A DNA stretch of 64,000 nt. Origin: Brienomyrus brachyistius (Eukaryota; Chordata; Actinopteri; Osteoglossiformes; Mormyridae). The stretch spans positions 6,811,001 to 6,875,000 of the forward strand of contig NC_064554.1 in assembly GCF_023856365.1 (NCBI RefSeq). Reading direction: 5' to 3'. The notes under the pieces were generated by a model. The model made no database searches and was not told the origin of the DNA. It saw only the letters and a program-made list of their open reading frames with translations. Below are positions 48,201 through 60,010 of this stretch, one piece after another; position 1 is the first letter of the stretch; the number at the start of each line of letters is the position of its first letter. The translations under genes were made by a program, and so were the position numbers.

Positions 48201-48939
48201 TCCTTTGCTGGATGCAACGTAGTCCTGAAAAAAGCAGTCGCCTGCCCGTTAAATGCTGCAATTCACCTTCTCGCCATGAGACGCACAAAAAAAGCTTGAC
48301 TTCCTGTTTTCCTGTAACTGACACGCTGAATTTCGGAATTATAATCATTTACTTTTCAAAATAACTCTTTGTCATATTTTGCAATTATTCTTAAAATAGG
48401 CAGCATAAAAAGCCCCTCAGTCAATTGATGGATTGGGGACTTTTATGAAAAAATAATGGCCAACTAAATAACAGCGGAGTGTATTATTTATAAAGGTCTT
48501 TCTTAAAAGGGTCGAGTTCAAAACAAATGAAAAAAGGCAAAGGTGGTGGAAGGCAGGGTAGCTACCTGTCGACAGAGACGGCGGCGAGCGTGAAGCTGCT
48601 GGCGTACATGGTGAGGTTGATGAAGAAGTGCACGGCTTTGCACATGAAGGAGCCGAAGACCCAGCCCTCTAGCGAGTAGATGGTGGCCTGGAAGGGCACG
48701 CAGAAGATGATGAAGAAGAAGTCGGCCACACTGAGGTTGAGGATGAACAGGTTGGTGCTGTTGTAGCCCATCTGGCCGTTGCGAAAGAGCACAGCCAGCA
48801 CCAGACTGTTGCCCACCGTGCCCAGGAGGAAGATCAGCGAGAAGACCACCGACACAATGACACTGGCTGGGTTGAACTGGTAGCTCTCGGATGCATTCCA
48901 CTGCCCCCCCATTTTGCCGAAGTCCTCGAGGTCAGACAT
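45245..48939 (-). CDS. galr2: Galanin receptor type 2, complete, two exons
   Basis: Exon 1 is 48939-48566 (donor GACAG|gtagct) and exon 2 is 46007-45245 (acceptor ctgtag, stop TGA). They join in phase to give 378 residues. It is a class A seven-helix receptor: N-glycosylation site N15, GTVGN of TM1, LNLSVAD of TM2, C100 pairing with C177, DRY at 124-126, CWLPYH of TM6 and NPIVY of TM7 (290-294). GALR2-specific segments include [29 protein letters not shown] and [14 protein letters not shown]. The single intron falls inside the Arg codon of DRY, as in other GALR2 genes. GALR2 couples mainly to Gq and responds to galanin and, in fish, also spexin. The 2a/2b paralogue cannot be assigned without a tree. 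The context around the ATG (gagATGt) is acceptable. Confidence 0.95.
46550..46679 (+). repeat. Retroposon 3' end with (TTCTA)9 tail
   Basis: The words gtgcagtgacaaaaacac and aataataaaggca lead straight into nine perfect TTCTA units. This is the typical end of a fish retroposon using a pentamer tail. Confidence 0.65.
46893..46990 (+). repeat. Degenerate SINE 3' end
   Basis: Contains catcccgtcctggatgcacc, aggctccgggtcccc and ggtcaggatgaacag, in the order seen at the 3' end of the 50.6-kb SINE. Confidence 0.55.
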
Positions 48940-50571
48940 CTCCGACTCAGGGGATCCTAGGTGCGGAAAATAAGTGTCTTTTAATATTGGTTCCCTCTGG
49001 CAATCTGTGACGAATGAAGACCTGTGGTTTGAAAAAGCAGTAAACGATGCATAAAAGTAAATAAAAGTAATGAGTATCAGTAACAGTAAACGATAAATAA
49101 AAACAAGACAGCTTTCTTTAAACGTGTGTCTCTAGCTTCTTTGGTAATACAAATTACAGACACTAACCGGGTCACGGTGGACCATGTTACGATATTTCAA
49201 CTTAACGGTGGGAATGATTATACAATAAATTACATGACATATTCAGCACTTATAAAATGTGTTAATGGTTTTGCCAAACTGTTGGCTAATGTACGTGTTT
49301 TAAGCATGTTTTTAAGGTAGGCTGTAGGCTAGGTTATGATGTTCGCTAGGTTAGAAGTCCTGTATTAAAATGCATTTTCGCCTTACGATATTTTCGCCTT
49401 ACGATATTTTCGGCATACGATATTTTCGGCTTACGATAGTTGTATCGGAATGTATCCCCAGCGTAACCCGGGGAGCGTCTGTACTTATTTCTTTGTTTAG
49501 TGCTTATATGTAATCCACGGAACATTCTAGAAAACCCTGAAGAAAACCTGAGATAGTCTCGGTGTATTTTTGAAAAACAGAAAAGTGCCGTCTAAACACT
49601 ATGGTGCAGATGCTTTCACTCGCGTGATCATGACTCACACTGTGACAATGCTACAAACTGTAGATGTTTATTTTAAATTTCAAATACCACACATACTTTG
49701 CTCACAGCTTATTTATGCAAACAGAGATTTTTCTACATAGAATGGAGGAGAGTGGGATGGATAAAATCCATTTGTTAGACTCTAAACCACGGCATAAAGA
49801 GGCCTTTGGTGTGTTTAGTAAAAGTAGTAATTACTTGCTTTCCTTGGATTATGTGACACAGAAAACAGCAATGAGTAAAAAAGGAGGTAAATGATAATAG
49901 CCTTAATTACGACTGCACCAGCTGGATGTTCTGTGATCAGAGGCAGGAGATTAAAATATGCAACCATGGGAAGGAACTTCAAAGATTTCAGAGATGAAAT
50001 TTGGCCGGAAATGTTTTAAATCTCCCACGGAAAAGCATCGTGCATTTGATCCGCTTCAGATACAAGCCATTAACATGCTGTCTCAAGAGGAGACTAAACC
50101 TTCCAAAAGTATAATGTGTTTTTCTTTCTGTTAGTACGGATGCAGTTGCGCTGCTACGCGATTTGAATGGTGAAGGCAGCACAGAACATTTGGTCAGTGT
50201 GAATAAACAGTAACTTTTGCATTATTTGTATTTCAAGTCAGGAACTGAACAGAAATACTCCCTCTGTCTTACCTCCTCCCCCCCCCCCCTCCCTACCATA
50301 CTCGTTGAGGGGGGTCAAACCCACATGCAGCTGTTATTTTAATAATGATTTTAAAAAAACAGGACAGCATTTTGAAATCCCAGTGATGTCAAGTTATATA
50401 TGATGGATATGACAAGTAGACGGTGATGGAGTGGCATCCAGTGTGGGCACTCCCTGCCTCAGGACCATTATTTTTCAGGATGGTTATGGAATATAGATGG
50501 AAACATGGATGGATGAACTGCAGAAGACCTTGCCTGCATAGCTGACTGCTACTTTATTATAAGTAGAGATA
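48940..50571. other. galr2 upstream region
   Basis: The 5'UTR and promoter should lie within the first few hundred bases, but no clear TATA box is visible. Positions 49369-49440 hold four copies of a 16-17 base unit (ttttcgccttacgata). These belong to a dispersed repeat whose body runs back to about 49160. Confidence 0.5.
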
Positions 50572-50582
50572 ATGTTTCTTTA
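50572..50582 (+). repeat. Left target-site duplication of SINE
   Basis: ATGTTTCTTTA, identical to 50951-50961 on the far side of the SINE. Confidence 0.85.
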
Positions 50583-50950
50583 GGGGGCGGCATGGTGGTG
50601 CAGTGGTTAGCACTGTCGCCTCACACCTCTGGGACCCGGGTTCGAGTCTCCGCCTGGGTCACATGTGTGTGGAGTTTGCATGTTCTCCCCATGTCATTGT
50701 GGGGTTTCCTCCAGGTACTCCGGTTTCCCCCCCACAGTCCAAAAACATGCTGAGGCTAATTGGACTTGCTAAATTACCCATAGGTGTGCATGTGTGAGTG
50801 AATGGTGTGTGAGTGTGCCCTGCTATGGGCTGGCCACCTATCCTGGGTTGTTCCCTGCCTCATGCCCATTGCTTCCAGGATAGGCTCCGGACCCCCCGCG
50901 ACCCAGTAGGATAAGCGGTTTGGACAATGGATGGATGGATGGATGGATGG
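50583..50950 (+). mobile_element. Full-length tRNA-derived SINE with (GGAT)n tail
   Basis: The head is tRNA-like (ggcatggtggtgcagtggtt as A-box region, gggttcgagtctcc as B box). The body has tggagtttgcatgttctccc, tttcctccaggtactccgg and aggctccggaccccccgcg. The tail is GGAT repeats. Identical 11-bp duplications (50572-50582 and 50951-50961) flank it, showing retrotransposition and a fairly recent insertion. Confidence 0.95.
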
Positions 50951-51469
50951 ATGTTTCTTTATGGGGGCCCTTGAGACAATCTGGGCAAAAAAAAATGACA
51001 CAAATCTCACAATTCCATGTCTATGCCTGAGCTATTCTTCGGATGAAAATGTAATGACCCCATAGAGATATATTACGTTATATCTTCACTGTTTTGTTTA
51101 CTATTATTATAATACTCATTTTATACCTTCAGGCTGTTCTGTTCAGGTTAGTCTCACTGTGCTTCTGAAGATGCTGCTCTGGTTTTGTGCATTTTTCCCA
51201 GTCAAAGAAGTCAGAGAGTCAGACAAGCAGAGGTTGGTCCCCTTAAGATCCAGAAGGAAGCCCTGAAGGACACAACATGAAGAACAACAGTACATGAGCA
51301 CTGAGTCATCATGCACTAACTTCATGCATTCCTTACTGAATAGAACTGGCCGTTCCATAGAAAGGTGTCTGAAATGCACAGCTTCCAGCTGCCTTATAAT
51401 GGTGCCATAGAAATTTGTAGAATGTCATATGTCACATAAAAACCAACATGAACATAATGTCGTTAATTG

Positions 51470-51665
51470 TTTCTCTCATTGCCTCACTATCACTGCCTCT
51501 CACACAGCATGATGGAATCTTTCAGAACATCACTACCACACACGCACACACTGCATGTTGGTATCTCTCACTGTATCACTATTACTGTCTTACTACATGT
51601 TGGTGTTTCTCACTGCATTACAATCACTGTTTCACACACTGCATGTTGGTATATCTCAATGCACT
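51470..51665 (+). repeat. Degenerate tandem repeat of about 42-46 bp
   Basis: Units on the pattern ctgcatgttggtatctctca, ctgtatcac, attactg repeat four to five times with drift. Confidence 0.65.
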
Positions 51666-51706
51666 GTATCATATCTCAAAAATCACCCCTCAGAAGAAGT
51701 AATGTG

Positions 51707-52830
51707 GATCGATCAGCCATAGCATTAAAACCACATGCCTAATATTGTGTAGGTCCCCGTCGTGCCACCAAAACAGCTCTGACCTGTTGAGGCCTGGACT
51801 CCACGAGACCTCTGAAGGTGTCCTGTGGTATTTGGCGCTAAGATGTTAGCAGCAGATCTTTTAAGTTCTTTAAGTTATGAGGTGGGGCCTCTGTGGATCA
51901 GACCTTTCTGTGCAGCTTATCCCACAGATGCTCAATCTGAATGAGATCTGGGGAATTTTGAGGCCAAGTTGACATCTTGAACTCTTTTTCATGTTCCTCA
52001 AACCAATCCTGATCAGTTTCTGTATTTTGGCAGGGCACACAATCCTCGTGAAGGAGGCCACTGCCATTGAGGAGTACTTAGTCTCTACCAAAACAATGTT
52101 TAGGTAGGTGGTACGTGTCAAAGTAACATCCACATGAATGGCAGGACCCAAGGTTTCCCAGCAGAACACTGCCCACAGCATCACACTGCCTCAGCCGGCT
52201 TGCCGCCTTCCCATAGTGCATCCTGTTACCATCTCTTCCCCAGGTAAATGACGCACAAGCACCCAGCCGTCCATGTGATGTAACAGTAACTGTGACTCAT
52301 CAGACCAGGCTACCTTCTTCCATTGTTCCATGGTCCAGTTCTGACGCTCACGTGCCCATTGTAGGCGTGTTTGGTGGTGGACAGGGGTCAACATGGGCAC
52401 TCTGACCGGTCTGTGGCTGTACAGCTCCATAGGCAGCAAGCTGTGATGCACTGTGTGTTCTGACACCTTTCTGTCACAGCCAGCATTAACTTTTTTAGTA
52501 GTTTGTGCTACTATAGTTTTCCTGTATGACCAGACAGACTAGCCTTTGTTCTCCCCATGCATCTATGTGCCCAGTCTTCCTTGGGCCACCTTTGGTAGGT
52601 ACTGACCACTGCACACTGGGAGCACCTCACAAGATGGAGATCATCTAGCCATCACAATTTGACCAGTGTCATAGTCACTCAGATCCTATATTCCCTGCTT
52701 CTAACACATCAACTTCAAGTACTGACTGTTCACTTGCCTAATGGCACCATTCACTTTGGCCATTGTAACGAGATAATCAATGTTATTCACTTCGTCCTGT
52801 CAGTGGTTTTAATGTTATGGTTGATTGCTG
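51707..52830 (-). pseudogene. Inactive Tc1-like (Tc1/mariner) transposon, 1.12 kb
   Basis: Terminal inverted repeats are near-perfect: atcagccatagcattaaaac on the left and the reverse complement of gttttaatgttatggttgat on the right. A TA follows the right end. The minus strand encodes a broken transposase. WTMEQWKKVAWSDES carries the first catalytic Asp, and PDLIQIEHLW keeps the final Glu of the DD34E triad. The region between them is frameshifted, and the second catalytic Asp cannot be read in frame. Confidence 0.9.
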
Positions 52831-52832
52831 TA

Positions 52833-54235
52833 TAATAATTCGTTTTCATCAAGTGATTATAGCACAGATTTCAGATTCTGTAATATGTATTTGTAATATT
52901 TCTCCTTTTTCATTGGGATTTCGCAAAAATAATACATCTTTAAGTGCGAAAGACACAGAACACATAGATGCGAGTCTCTCAACTCTTATCAATGTTTATA
53001 CCCCAGCAATAACGACAGAATTCCTATATATTATTTAATTTTATTTATTCAATTTCATGATGTTTTGGCCCTGCAATTCATCGTGGGTATGAAACCTTTT
53101 CAGAACAGGGTGAAGTGGTACTCATACGGACTTCAAAGGAGTACTTCAGTGGATGTAGGTGTCTATTCCCCTTTATGATTTGCCCCGGCCGTCACGAGAA
53201 GACCAGCTAAATCCTTCATCGGCTGTGTGTGCAACAGCCTGCCTCCTCTTCCTCGCTGGAGAGCCTGGCAGTGTAAAGAGGTCTGGCAGTGATGTTTAGG
53301 GTGAGGGTATATCTACCATGTCGGTAGCAATGCCAGCCAGCACATTTGCCTTCACAAGACCAACTGCCCCCCTCCCAAATCTCACTGTGGCCAGTGTGGG
53401 TGCGACTCTTGGGGGCAGCTGTGATAAAATGTGACTAAAATTGATATTCACACTCATGGCACTCCCTACCTGCACGTGCCGCACATGACACGTTTACAGT
53501 ATCCCACAGTGTGTTTGTCAGACTCTTAGCGTATTAGAGTTCATAATACTGTCATAATACTTGTCAGTTTCGAACGAAACGATACTAAGCTCACTGGAGC
53601 AAGGGAGAGATTAACGGTCGGGATCTAGGATCTATCTAAAGGATGATTCAGTGACGAGAAAAAAGGTTTCTGAGCGGCAGCTTGTGTCAGAAAAGGGGGC
53701 TTTACCAAGCCAAGCGAGAGACTGAAAGCTTCGCCACGCTGCTTGTCAAACTTTGAAGCACGTTTTTGCTTTTTCTTCCTTGGCGAATACGATCCCTTGC
53801 AACATTACTTGGTAGCAAAAATGTTTATAAAGCACATCCAGAATGAAAACAGTAAATTTCATGCCATTTAGCATATGCATATTTCGCATTTCTCAAGGTC
53901 TCTGCAAATCAGACTCCCACTATCTATGACTGCTATGTACATTACTTATTAAACAAGCTGCATCAGATTCTATAACGTAAATAAGCATTTTAATAAATTT
54001 ATCAGATAAAGGAAGTGAATTAGACCTATTTTGACAGGAATCAATGCAGAGAAATCCTTGCATTCTGTCAAAAGGCAGACTGTACTTGTACTTACCTCAA
54101 TGGTATTTGCACGCCACCTTCTCACAGTACTTTCATTTTCCCTGATACTTCCCTCGAAACGCCTTCAACATGATCCAAGCATCCCATTCAATTCAGCAAC
54201 CTCGGCAGCTCGGTCTGCATCTCACTCTCTCAGTC
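52833..54235. other. Intergenic, nothing recognised
   Basis: No supported gene or repeat array. Confidence 0.4.
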
Positions 54236-54239
54236 CTAG

Positions 54240-54256
54240 CCGCCCCCCCATCTCGC

Positions 54257-54287
<31 letters not shown>

Positions 54288-54310
54288 GTCTCTCTCTATC
54301 TCTCTCTCCC
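54240..54310 (+). repeat. (TC)n-rich low-complexity tract
   Basis: Interrupted TC dinucleotide repeat of about 70 bases. Confidence 0.85.
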
Positions 54311-56531
54311 CTTCCTCCACTCATACAAAGACCCCTCCCCCACCATATGCTTAATCATTGAACTCCCCCATTCAAAAGCATTTGACAGCAAACACTCTCA
54401 TGTAGTGGCTGTACTTTATCTGTTTTATGGCCCTGTTCACTCTTTCCCTGGAGTTATCCAAACGAAACCCTCCCCGGCAATATCGACCACGGCCATAGAA
54501 GGACTTCATGAGGTCCACAGGAACGGAATTCTGCCGCCCGTTCATCACGTTCAGCTTTAATAATGAATCTGTCCGCGGTGCCGCATTCTAGATTTGTCGA
54601 AATCCCTGAGCTGGTGGTGACTTAGAGATCAAATTAATGATCGTGAATTTTTTTTCACTTTGTCTTTTTTTTCGGGGGGGAGATCCCACCTCTGCCTACT
54701 TTTATGAAAGTGATAATTACTGAATTATTGTAATATCACAGATATTAAAGTACACAGCAGGTGTACTTAGAAATGCTTCTGTGATTCGCCTGAAAATTCT
54801 CTAAATCGCCAGCTTATATTGTATGTCTAGGCAGGAAGAGCAGCTGCCCAGCATCTGAGTCACACCTACAGGGTCTCTGCCACATTCTACAGGTTTCCTG
54901 TGGACTACAGGGTTAATGTAATACTGGGCACAGAATGTGCAATTCACTGGGTGCTTTCAGCAAGCAGTACAGGGCTGCTTGTGAAAGTTTTAGTCAGGAA
55001 CAGGAGTAGATCAATGCCCCAGTAAAATCAGGGGCCCCAATCCGGCAACGTCAGGGGCCCCAATCAGGCAACATCAGGGGCCCAGTCTCAAGAAAAAATG
55101 CAATGGTTAGAATCATCCGGCTAATCAATCTGCCTACGCCAACCCCTCCCCCCTTCAAGCCTCCTTGCCATGTCATGTGAGCTTTGGGCCCCCAGAGAAG
55201 TTAATCTGCCCCAGGAACCACTGAGTGATGTCATCTCTGGTTAACGATTTCCTGTCAGGACTTAATAAATAAGATCCAGTGGAAGTGGAGATGACGGAAT
55301 GATGCCTTAAGCACGAGGATTGTGAGCACAGGGCCTGAGGTTTCTCCAAAACCACATTACACACACGAGTACATGCAGGACTGCAGAGCCCATCCAAGGA
55401 CTCAACTGGGTATGATAAACAGTATAAAATATACCACAGGATGATCGCGCATCCCACATGAAGACTGGCAGAATCACGCAAACCGCACCCACACACAGTG
55501 CGGGCGATGTGCAGTGCGGGCGATGCGCAGTGCGGCCGATCCACAGCTCAGCGGTGCTGCTTATATTTGGTTAAAACTGCTTACCGTTTTGTTTAGTTAT
55601 TTAAATCGCATTATTTTATTTTACACTGTTTGCAAATGTAAACTACTGAAACAATTTATTCTCCTTCTAGTATACATAATGCCGTCCCCTGTAGGTTAAT
55701 TGTGCTTGTTGCTGGTGTGACCTAGCTTTGCGTGAGGCTTTCACAGATTGAATGTTTCTCAGATACACTTCCTATTAGAGGTGTAGAGGTCAGTGCCTGG
55801 AATGGCAATGTATACAGTGTCTGGTACTAATAGGGTTTGGTCCGCAGGGAAACTCTCCTCAATCCCAGAGCCCTTGAGCACAATGAAAATGCACAAGCAA
55901 GCTTTTCTCCGCAGGTGTCACCTTTTTCCATGGAAGACACTAGTGAATGGAAAAAATCCAGAAATCCACCAGCCTCAAAGGTGCATTCAGTGGTCTTTAA
56001 AGATATTTGTAACACATTTTGGATCATGACCGTCAGACAAAATAAATTATGATTGATATGAATTAAAACCAAATGCCTTTTCTTTTTATATTTAGGTCCT
56101 AATGAGCTGCCAAATTGCACGGCCACCACACTCCACCAATCGGTCCACCTACAGTAACATTTCCGAGTTCCTGATTAAGCAAAGATAATTATCAATAAAG
56201 CTACATCTCAGACTTGGCGTATAATGGTTAATATGCGAAATATCACTAAAAATATCTCAAAATATGACAATGATTACTAAATGCTAGTGTGCGACGTGCT
56301 GTGAGCTATAAGGAATCAGCTGAATCAGTGAGGAGGGATATATTTGGGATTGGGAGGAGACACAGGTTTTAAATGAGAGATGGGTGGGAAGCAGGCTCAG
56401 ATATCAAGGTCGGGGCCTGATTTCTGGAGATGGGGGCTATGAATAAAGGTGTCTTTCTCCTGCCTGCGCCCTGCAATGGCCTCCTTACAGTGAAGTGTTT
56501 CACCCCTTTAACTATCCAGTTACCCTTTCAG
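54311..56531. other. Intergenic with two short tandem repeats
   Basis: A 25-bp unit (tcaggggccccaatcaggcaa) is present three times at 55027-55086. An 18-bp unit (gcgggcgatgcgcagt type) is present two to three times at 55499-55540. No gene recognised. Confidence 0.55.
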
Positions 56532-56756
56532 ACAGATTATGTTTATTTAGCAGAAGCTTTTGTCCAAAATAAATTAAATGAAGAGAGCAGAGACAGCCGG
56601 CATCCCAGGAGATATTGGGCTGAAGGTTCTCGCACTAGGGCCCAACAGTAATACGACCACTCTGCTGACCATGGGACTTGAACCCATGACCATCTGTCAG
56701 CTTTCTAGAGAAGTGAAGGGATTCCTAACCCCCTGAGTGACACGCCGCCACAAGCA
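56532..56756 (-). repeat. SINE-like repeat with a tRNA-like head, reverse orientation
   Basis: On the minus strand the head reads ggcggcgtgtcactcagggg and then gggttcaagtcccatggtc, a good B box. The far end (plus strand) is agcagaagcttttgtccaaa. Not an intact tRNA gene. Confidence 0.6.
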
Positions 56757-56903
56757 CACTTCATTGAGATACAATAGTCACCCAGCAAGCCCAGATTCAT
56801 CTCACTGAAGTGTCGAAGTGATTGTGATGTGAGTCCAAAGCAAAGGTGTCCCCATAATGAGGAGAACTGGGACAGTGAGGGAGGCTTTTAAATGTCACCC
56901 CAG

Positions 56904-57115
56904 ATCCATCCATCCATCCATACATCCATCCATCCTCCAATAAGTGCGCGGTCAGGCTGAGCCTGAAAACACAGGCCACAAGGTCAGGGACATCCTGGAT
57001 AGGAAGTCAATCCACTGTAAGGCACACACACTCACATACACTCATACAGTATGTCTAATTTAGAGACATAATCAATGATAACAGAATATCAGTAAATATC
57101 ATTTTGCAAAAATCG
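56904..57115 (+). repeat. Dispersed repeat A (copy 1)
   Basis: Begins with ccatccatccat repeats, then gcggtcaggctgagcctgaa, and ends cactcatacagtatgtctaa and atcagtaaatatcattttgc. A second copy in direct orientation is at 59785-60010. Confidence 0.75.
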
Positions 57116-59056
57116 GGTATGGAAGTGGGATGCACAGTGATACAGTGATGCGCAGTGATACAGTTGGCTTGTGGAGTTAGAAGGAAATAGTTCCTACATT
57201 AAACTGCTCACTTCAAAGTCTGTGGATTATCTTGAGTAACCAGGTCATTACTGTTGAATTTTGAAAATGTATCTTTCTGGTGCTTTAACCACCACAGAAA
57301 GAATGCCAATCGCTCCTATTATTTTCGAGAGAAGACTGACATTTCAACTGGGCGACTCCCAGCAGAACAACCTAGATGGATAGAGAACAACCAACCCCTC
57401 TAAAACATACCACTTTTCAGTTTTGGGGTGAACTGCCCCTTTTAATTTTCTTTCCGATATGTTTGATTGTTTAATTTCATGATAATCTAAGGTATTGTTT
57501 GTTTTTTATTATTATTATTTTAGCCTGTTTTTTTCAGTTAAAATGTCAAAGGAATCTTGTACAAGGTTTCCTTAAGCTGTTATTTTCTTGGTATGGAACA
57601 TCAGTGATTTCTTATCTGCCATTTCAAAATAGTGTGAATTACAACATTTACAGTAGATGGCAAATAGGTCTCTATGAAGCATCAATCTTCTCACAGATAG
57701 TGTCTGTTCACACTGGAATTGAGCCTAAAATGCTTAGCTACTCTATAAATTTAGAAAGTATAAGAAGAAATGTTCTAGCATTCTCAGCTCTCGGTTTTTC
57801 AGTTCAAAACGATTCTAGTATCCTAACAATATCCTTTTCTTTCTTATATGTGCCAGGAAAGAGTTTTTGCTGTATCAGAGGTAGAATTATGCTGATGGAC
57901 TGAGATGGAAAACTGATATATACAAATGATGCTAAAATGCAAAGGAACTGGGTATGACATATGAACTGCAACAGAATAGACCTTCCTGAAATTACTCCAG
58001 GAGTTATTTCATGGGCTGTTTCCCCAGCAACCAAAGACCCAGAGATTTTCACACGACACTGGGCAGGACTTTATATAAGCCAGTGGTCCTGCCAATGACA
58101 AGAAAATCGCAAACGATTTGGCGTTTCTGTGATCATGCTCATCCAAAATGGGAAAAAAAAAAATGGAAGTAACAGCTTGTGAAGAATTAGTCAACTGGGT
58201 TCCCGTGACATCTTCAGTGATCCCACAGGCTGGCACTGGGATTGCGTGCTCATCTTTACTTTGGATACTCTCCATGACCTTTGACCTGTCCTGGAAGTAC
58301 AGGCACTTTCTGAGCTCTGCCGCTTATCTGTCTGCAGAATTTGGAATTCAGGCCTAGTGATAAATCTCAAGACTTGTTTGCTTCTCCTTGGTTCCGGTCC
58401 AAGTTCTCCGCCTTGATTTCCTTTGTTGCCCTTTTTCTTTCCAGGGGGACTAAATGTGGCAAAACTGCAAAACATTTCAATAGTCTCAACAGCAAACAAT
58501 TGGCCAGGACATTAACAAGAGTTAAACAATTTTTCTTAAATGTCTATATGTCTTAGATTTTTACAGAGAGAAACGTCAGTGTTGTTCCACTCGGTGTTAA
58601 TGACTTCAAATAGTTGATAATTAGCTGAAAGATGTTTCCTGGTTAGTTTGTGATTAATATTCTTTGTAAGGTTCAAATCTGGCCCCTGGCCCATGTCATT
58701 TTGGGTTTGGCCCATTTTATCTCCCCAGGAGTGTATGTCCCTTCATCTGTGGTTTCTTGGCCCTGGTTGCCCACGTACTTGTGTGTAGCCTTGCATGTCC
58801 CGCCTTTGTCTACCTCACACTCCATGACTGTGCCTTGGCAGCCATCTAGAATGAAGAGGAGGATGTTTACACAAGATCTCACTTGTTGTGCATCCATGCT
58901 ACAGCTCAGGCTGCCTTGTTACAGCCACACATACCAACTACATATTCATCGAATGTCTCAAATGCTCTGAATGAGGGTCATTTAGTCATCCATGTTACAT
59001 CACATACATCTATGACAATAATGAGATTAAGGCTTCAATGCTCTCATAGTGTTTAT
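57116..59056. other. Intergenic, nothing recognised
   Basis: Contains AT-rich open stretches without a convincing start, splice structure or family resemblance. Confidence 0.4.
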
Positions 59057-59064
59057 GTTCACCA

Positions 59065-59776
59065 TAGTGGCGGCTGGTGAAAAAAATTCTTGGTGAGGCT
59101 GACGTACCAATAGATTTCCCTTCCTAGTCCAGTATAAGCATTCAAATGAACAGTCTGAAAATGACAACAATTTCACAGTCATAATTTAATTTCCTTAGTT
59201 GGCTGGGTGATATTTATTTCGGGCTTGTCGGGTCCCAGCTCCTTAACTTGGATTTTTTCCACCATTGTCCTTCTCGCAAAAGGGTCATTCAATAACAATC
59301 TCACCGAACTTGCTGGAAGCTGCCCCTCAACTGTCGTCATCGTCATCATCTCTCTCTGACTGACTGACCTGAGAGCAAATCCAAAACTTTCCCGCATTTT
59401 CTATAGCTGGGATGAAATTTCCAGCGCCCCAAAACCATTTAATTCGGTGATGCTGATAGGCAAAATCTTTATTATATTCGCCTAGCAACCATCCACGATT
59501 GGTTATTTCTCTGCACTTCTGGGGCGCTTTGATGAGCTCCCAAGAAGACAAATGATTGGTGGAAATCTGTCAGTGGAAATTCACCGTTGAATGAGAGTCA
59601 GTTGGTGGAAATGTTGTTTAAATAATTCAGATTCCATGTAGGCACACACTATTAAGTAAAACTGACATTGCTAAAAATATATATATATATTTTATTTTTA
59701 TATATTTTATATCCCCCCCCCCCCTCACATCTGGGAGGGCGGCGCCTGAGCGCCCTCTATGGGCCAGCGGCCACTG
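59065..59776 (-). mobile_element. hAT-type element (712 bp) with 8-bp target duplication and transposase N-terminal remnant
   Basis: Identical GTTCACCA octamers (59057-59064 and 59777-59784) flank inverted ends tagtggcggctgg / ccagcggccactg. An 8-bp duplication and CAGTGG-like ends are hAT features. The minus strand inside encodes SSVRLLLNDPFARRTMVEKI and KELGPDKPEINITQ, resembling the N-terminal region of TTF-type/hAT transposases, preceded by an acidic Asp run. The catalytic domain is absent, so it is an internally deleted, non-autonomous copy. Near 59704 there is a poly-C run. Confidence 0.88.
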
Positions 59777-59784
59777 GTTCACCA

Positions 59785-60010
59785 CATCCATCCGTCCATC
59801 CATTCAACCATCCATCCACCAATAAATGAACGGTCAAGGTGAGCCTGAAATCACAGGGCAGAAGGTCAATTACACCCTGGAAAGGATGCCAATGCATTGT
59901 AGAGCACAGGCACTCACACGCACTCACAAGCACTCACACGCACTCATACAGTATGTCTAATTTAGGGATAAGATTACTGATAAGAAAGTATCAGTAAATA
60001 TTATTTTGCA
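59785..60010 (+). repeat. Dispersed repeat A (copy 2)
   Basis: Matches 56904-57115 in direct orientation, including cactcatacagtatgtctaa and the tail tatcagtaaatattattttg. It abuts the right target duplication of the hAT element. Confidence 0.75.

Larger units (their letters stand above)
46008..48565 (-). other. galr2 intron (2.56 kb)
   Basis: Holds the TTCTA-tailed retroposon end at 46.55-46.68 kb and a degenerate SINE end at about 46.9 kb. No alternative exon was recognised. Confidence 0.75.

Noticed and set aside
50583..50660. tRNA gene
   Set aside because: A and B boxes are present, but this is the head of a full-length SINE with its own target duplications.
56640..56756. Minus-strand tRNA gene
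   Set aside because: It has a good B box but lacks a foldable acceptor stem, and it continues into a SINE-like body.
57499..57903. 134-codon plus-strand open frame
   Set aside because: Begins at a TTG rather than ATG, is AT-rich and hydrophobic by composition, and resembles nothing known to me.
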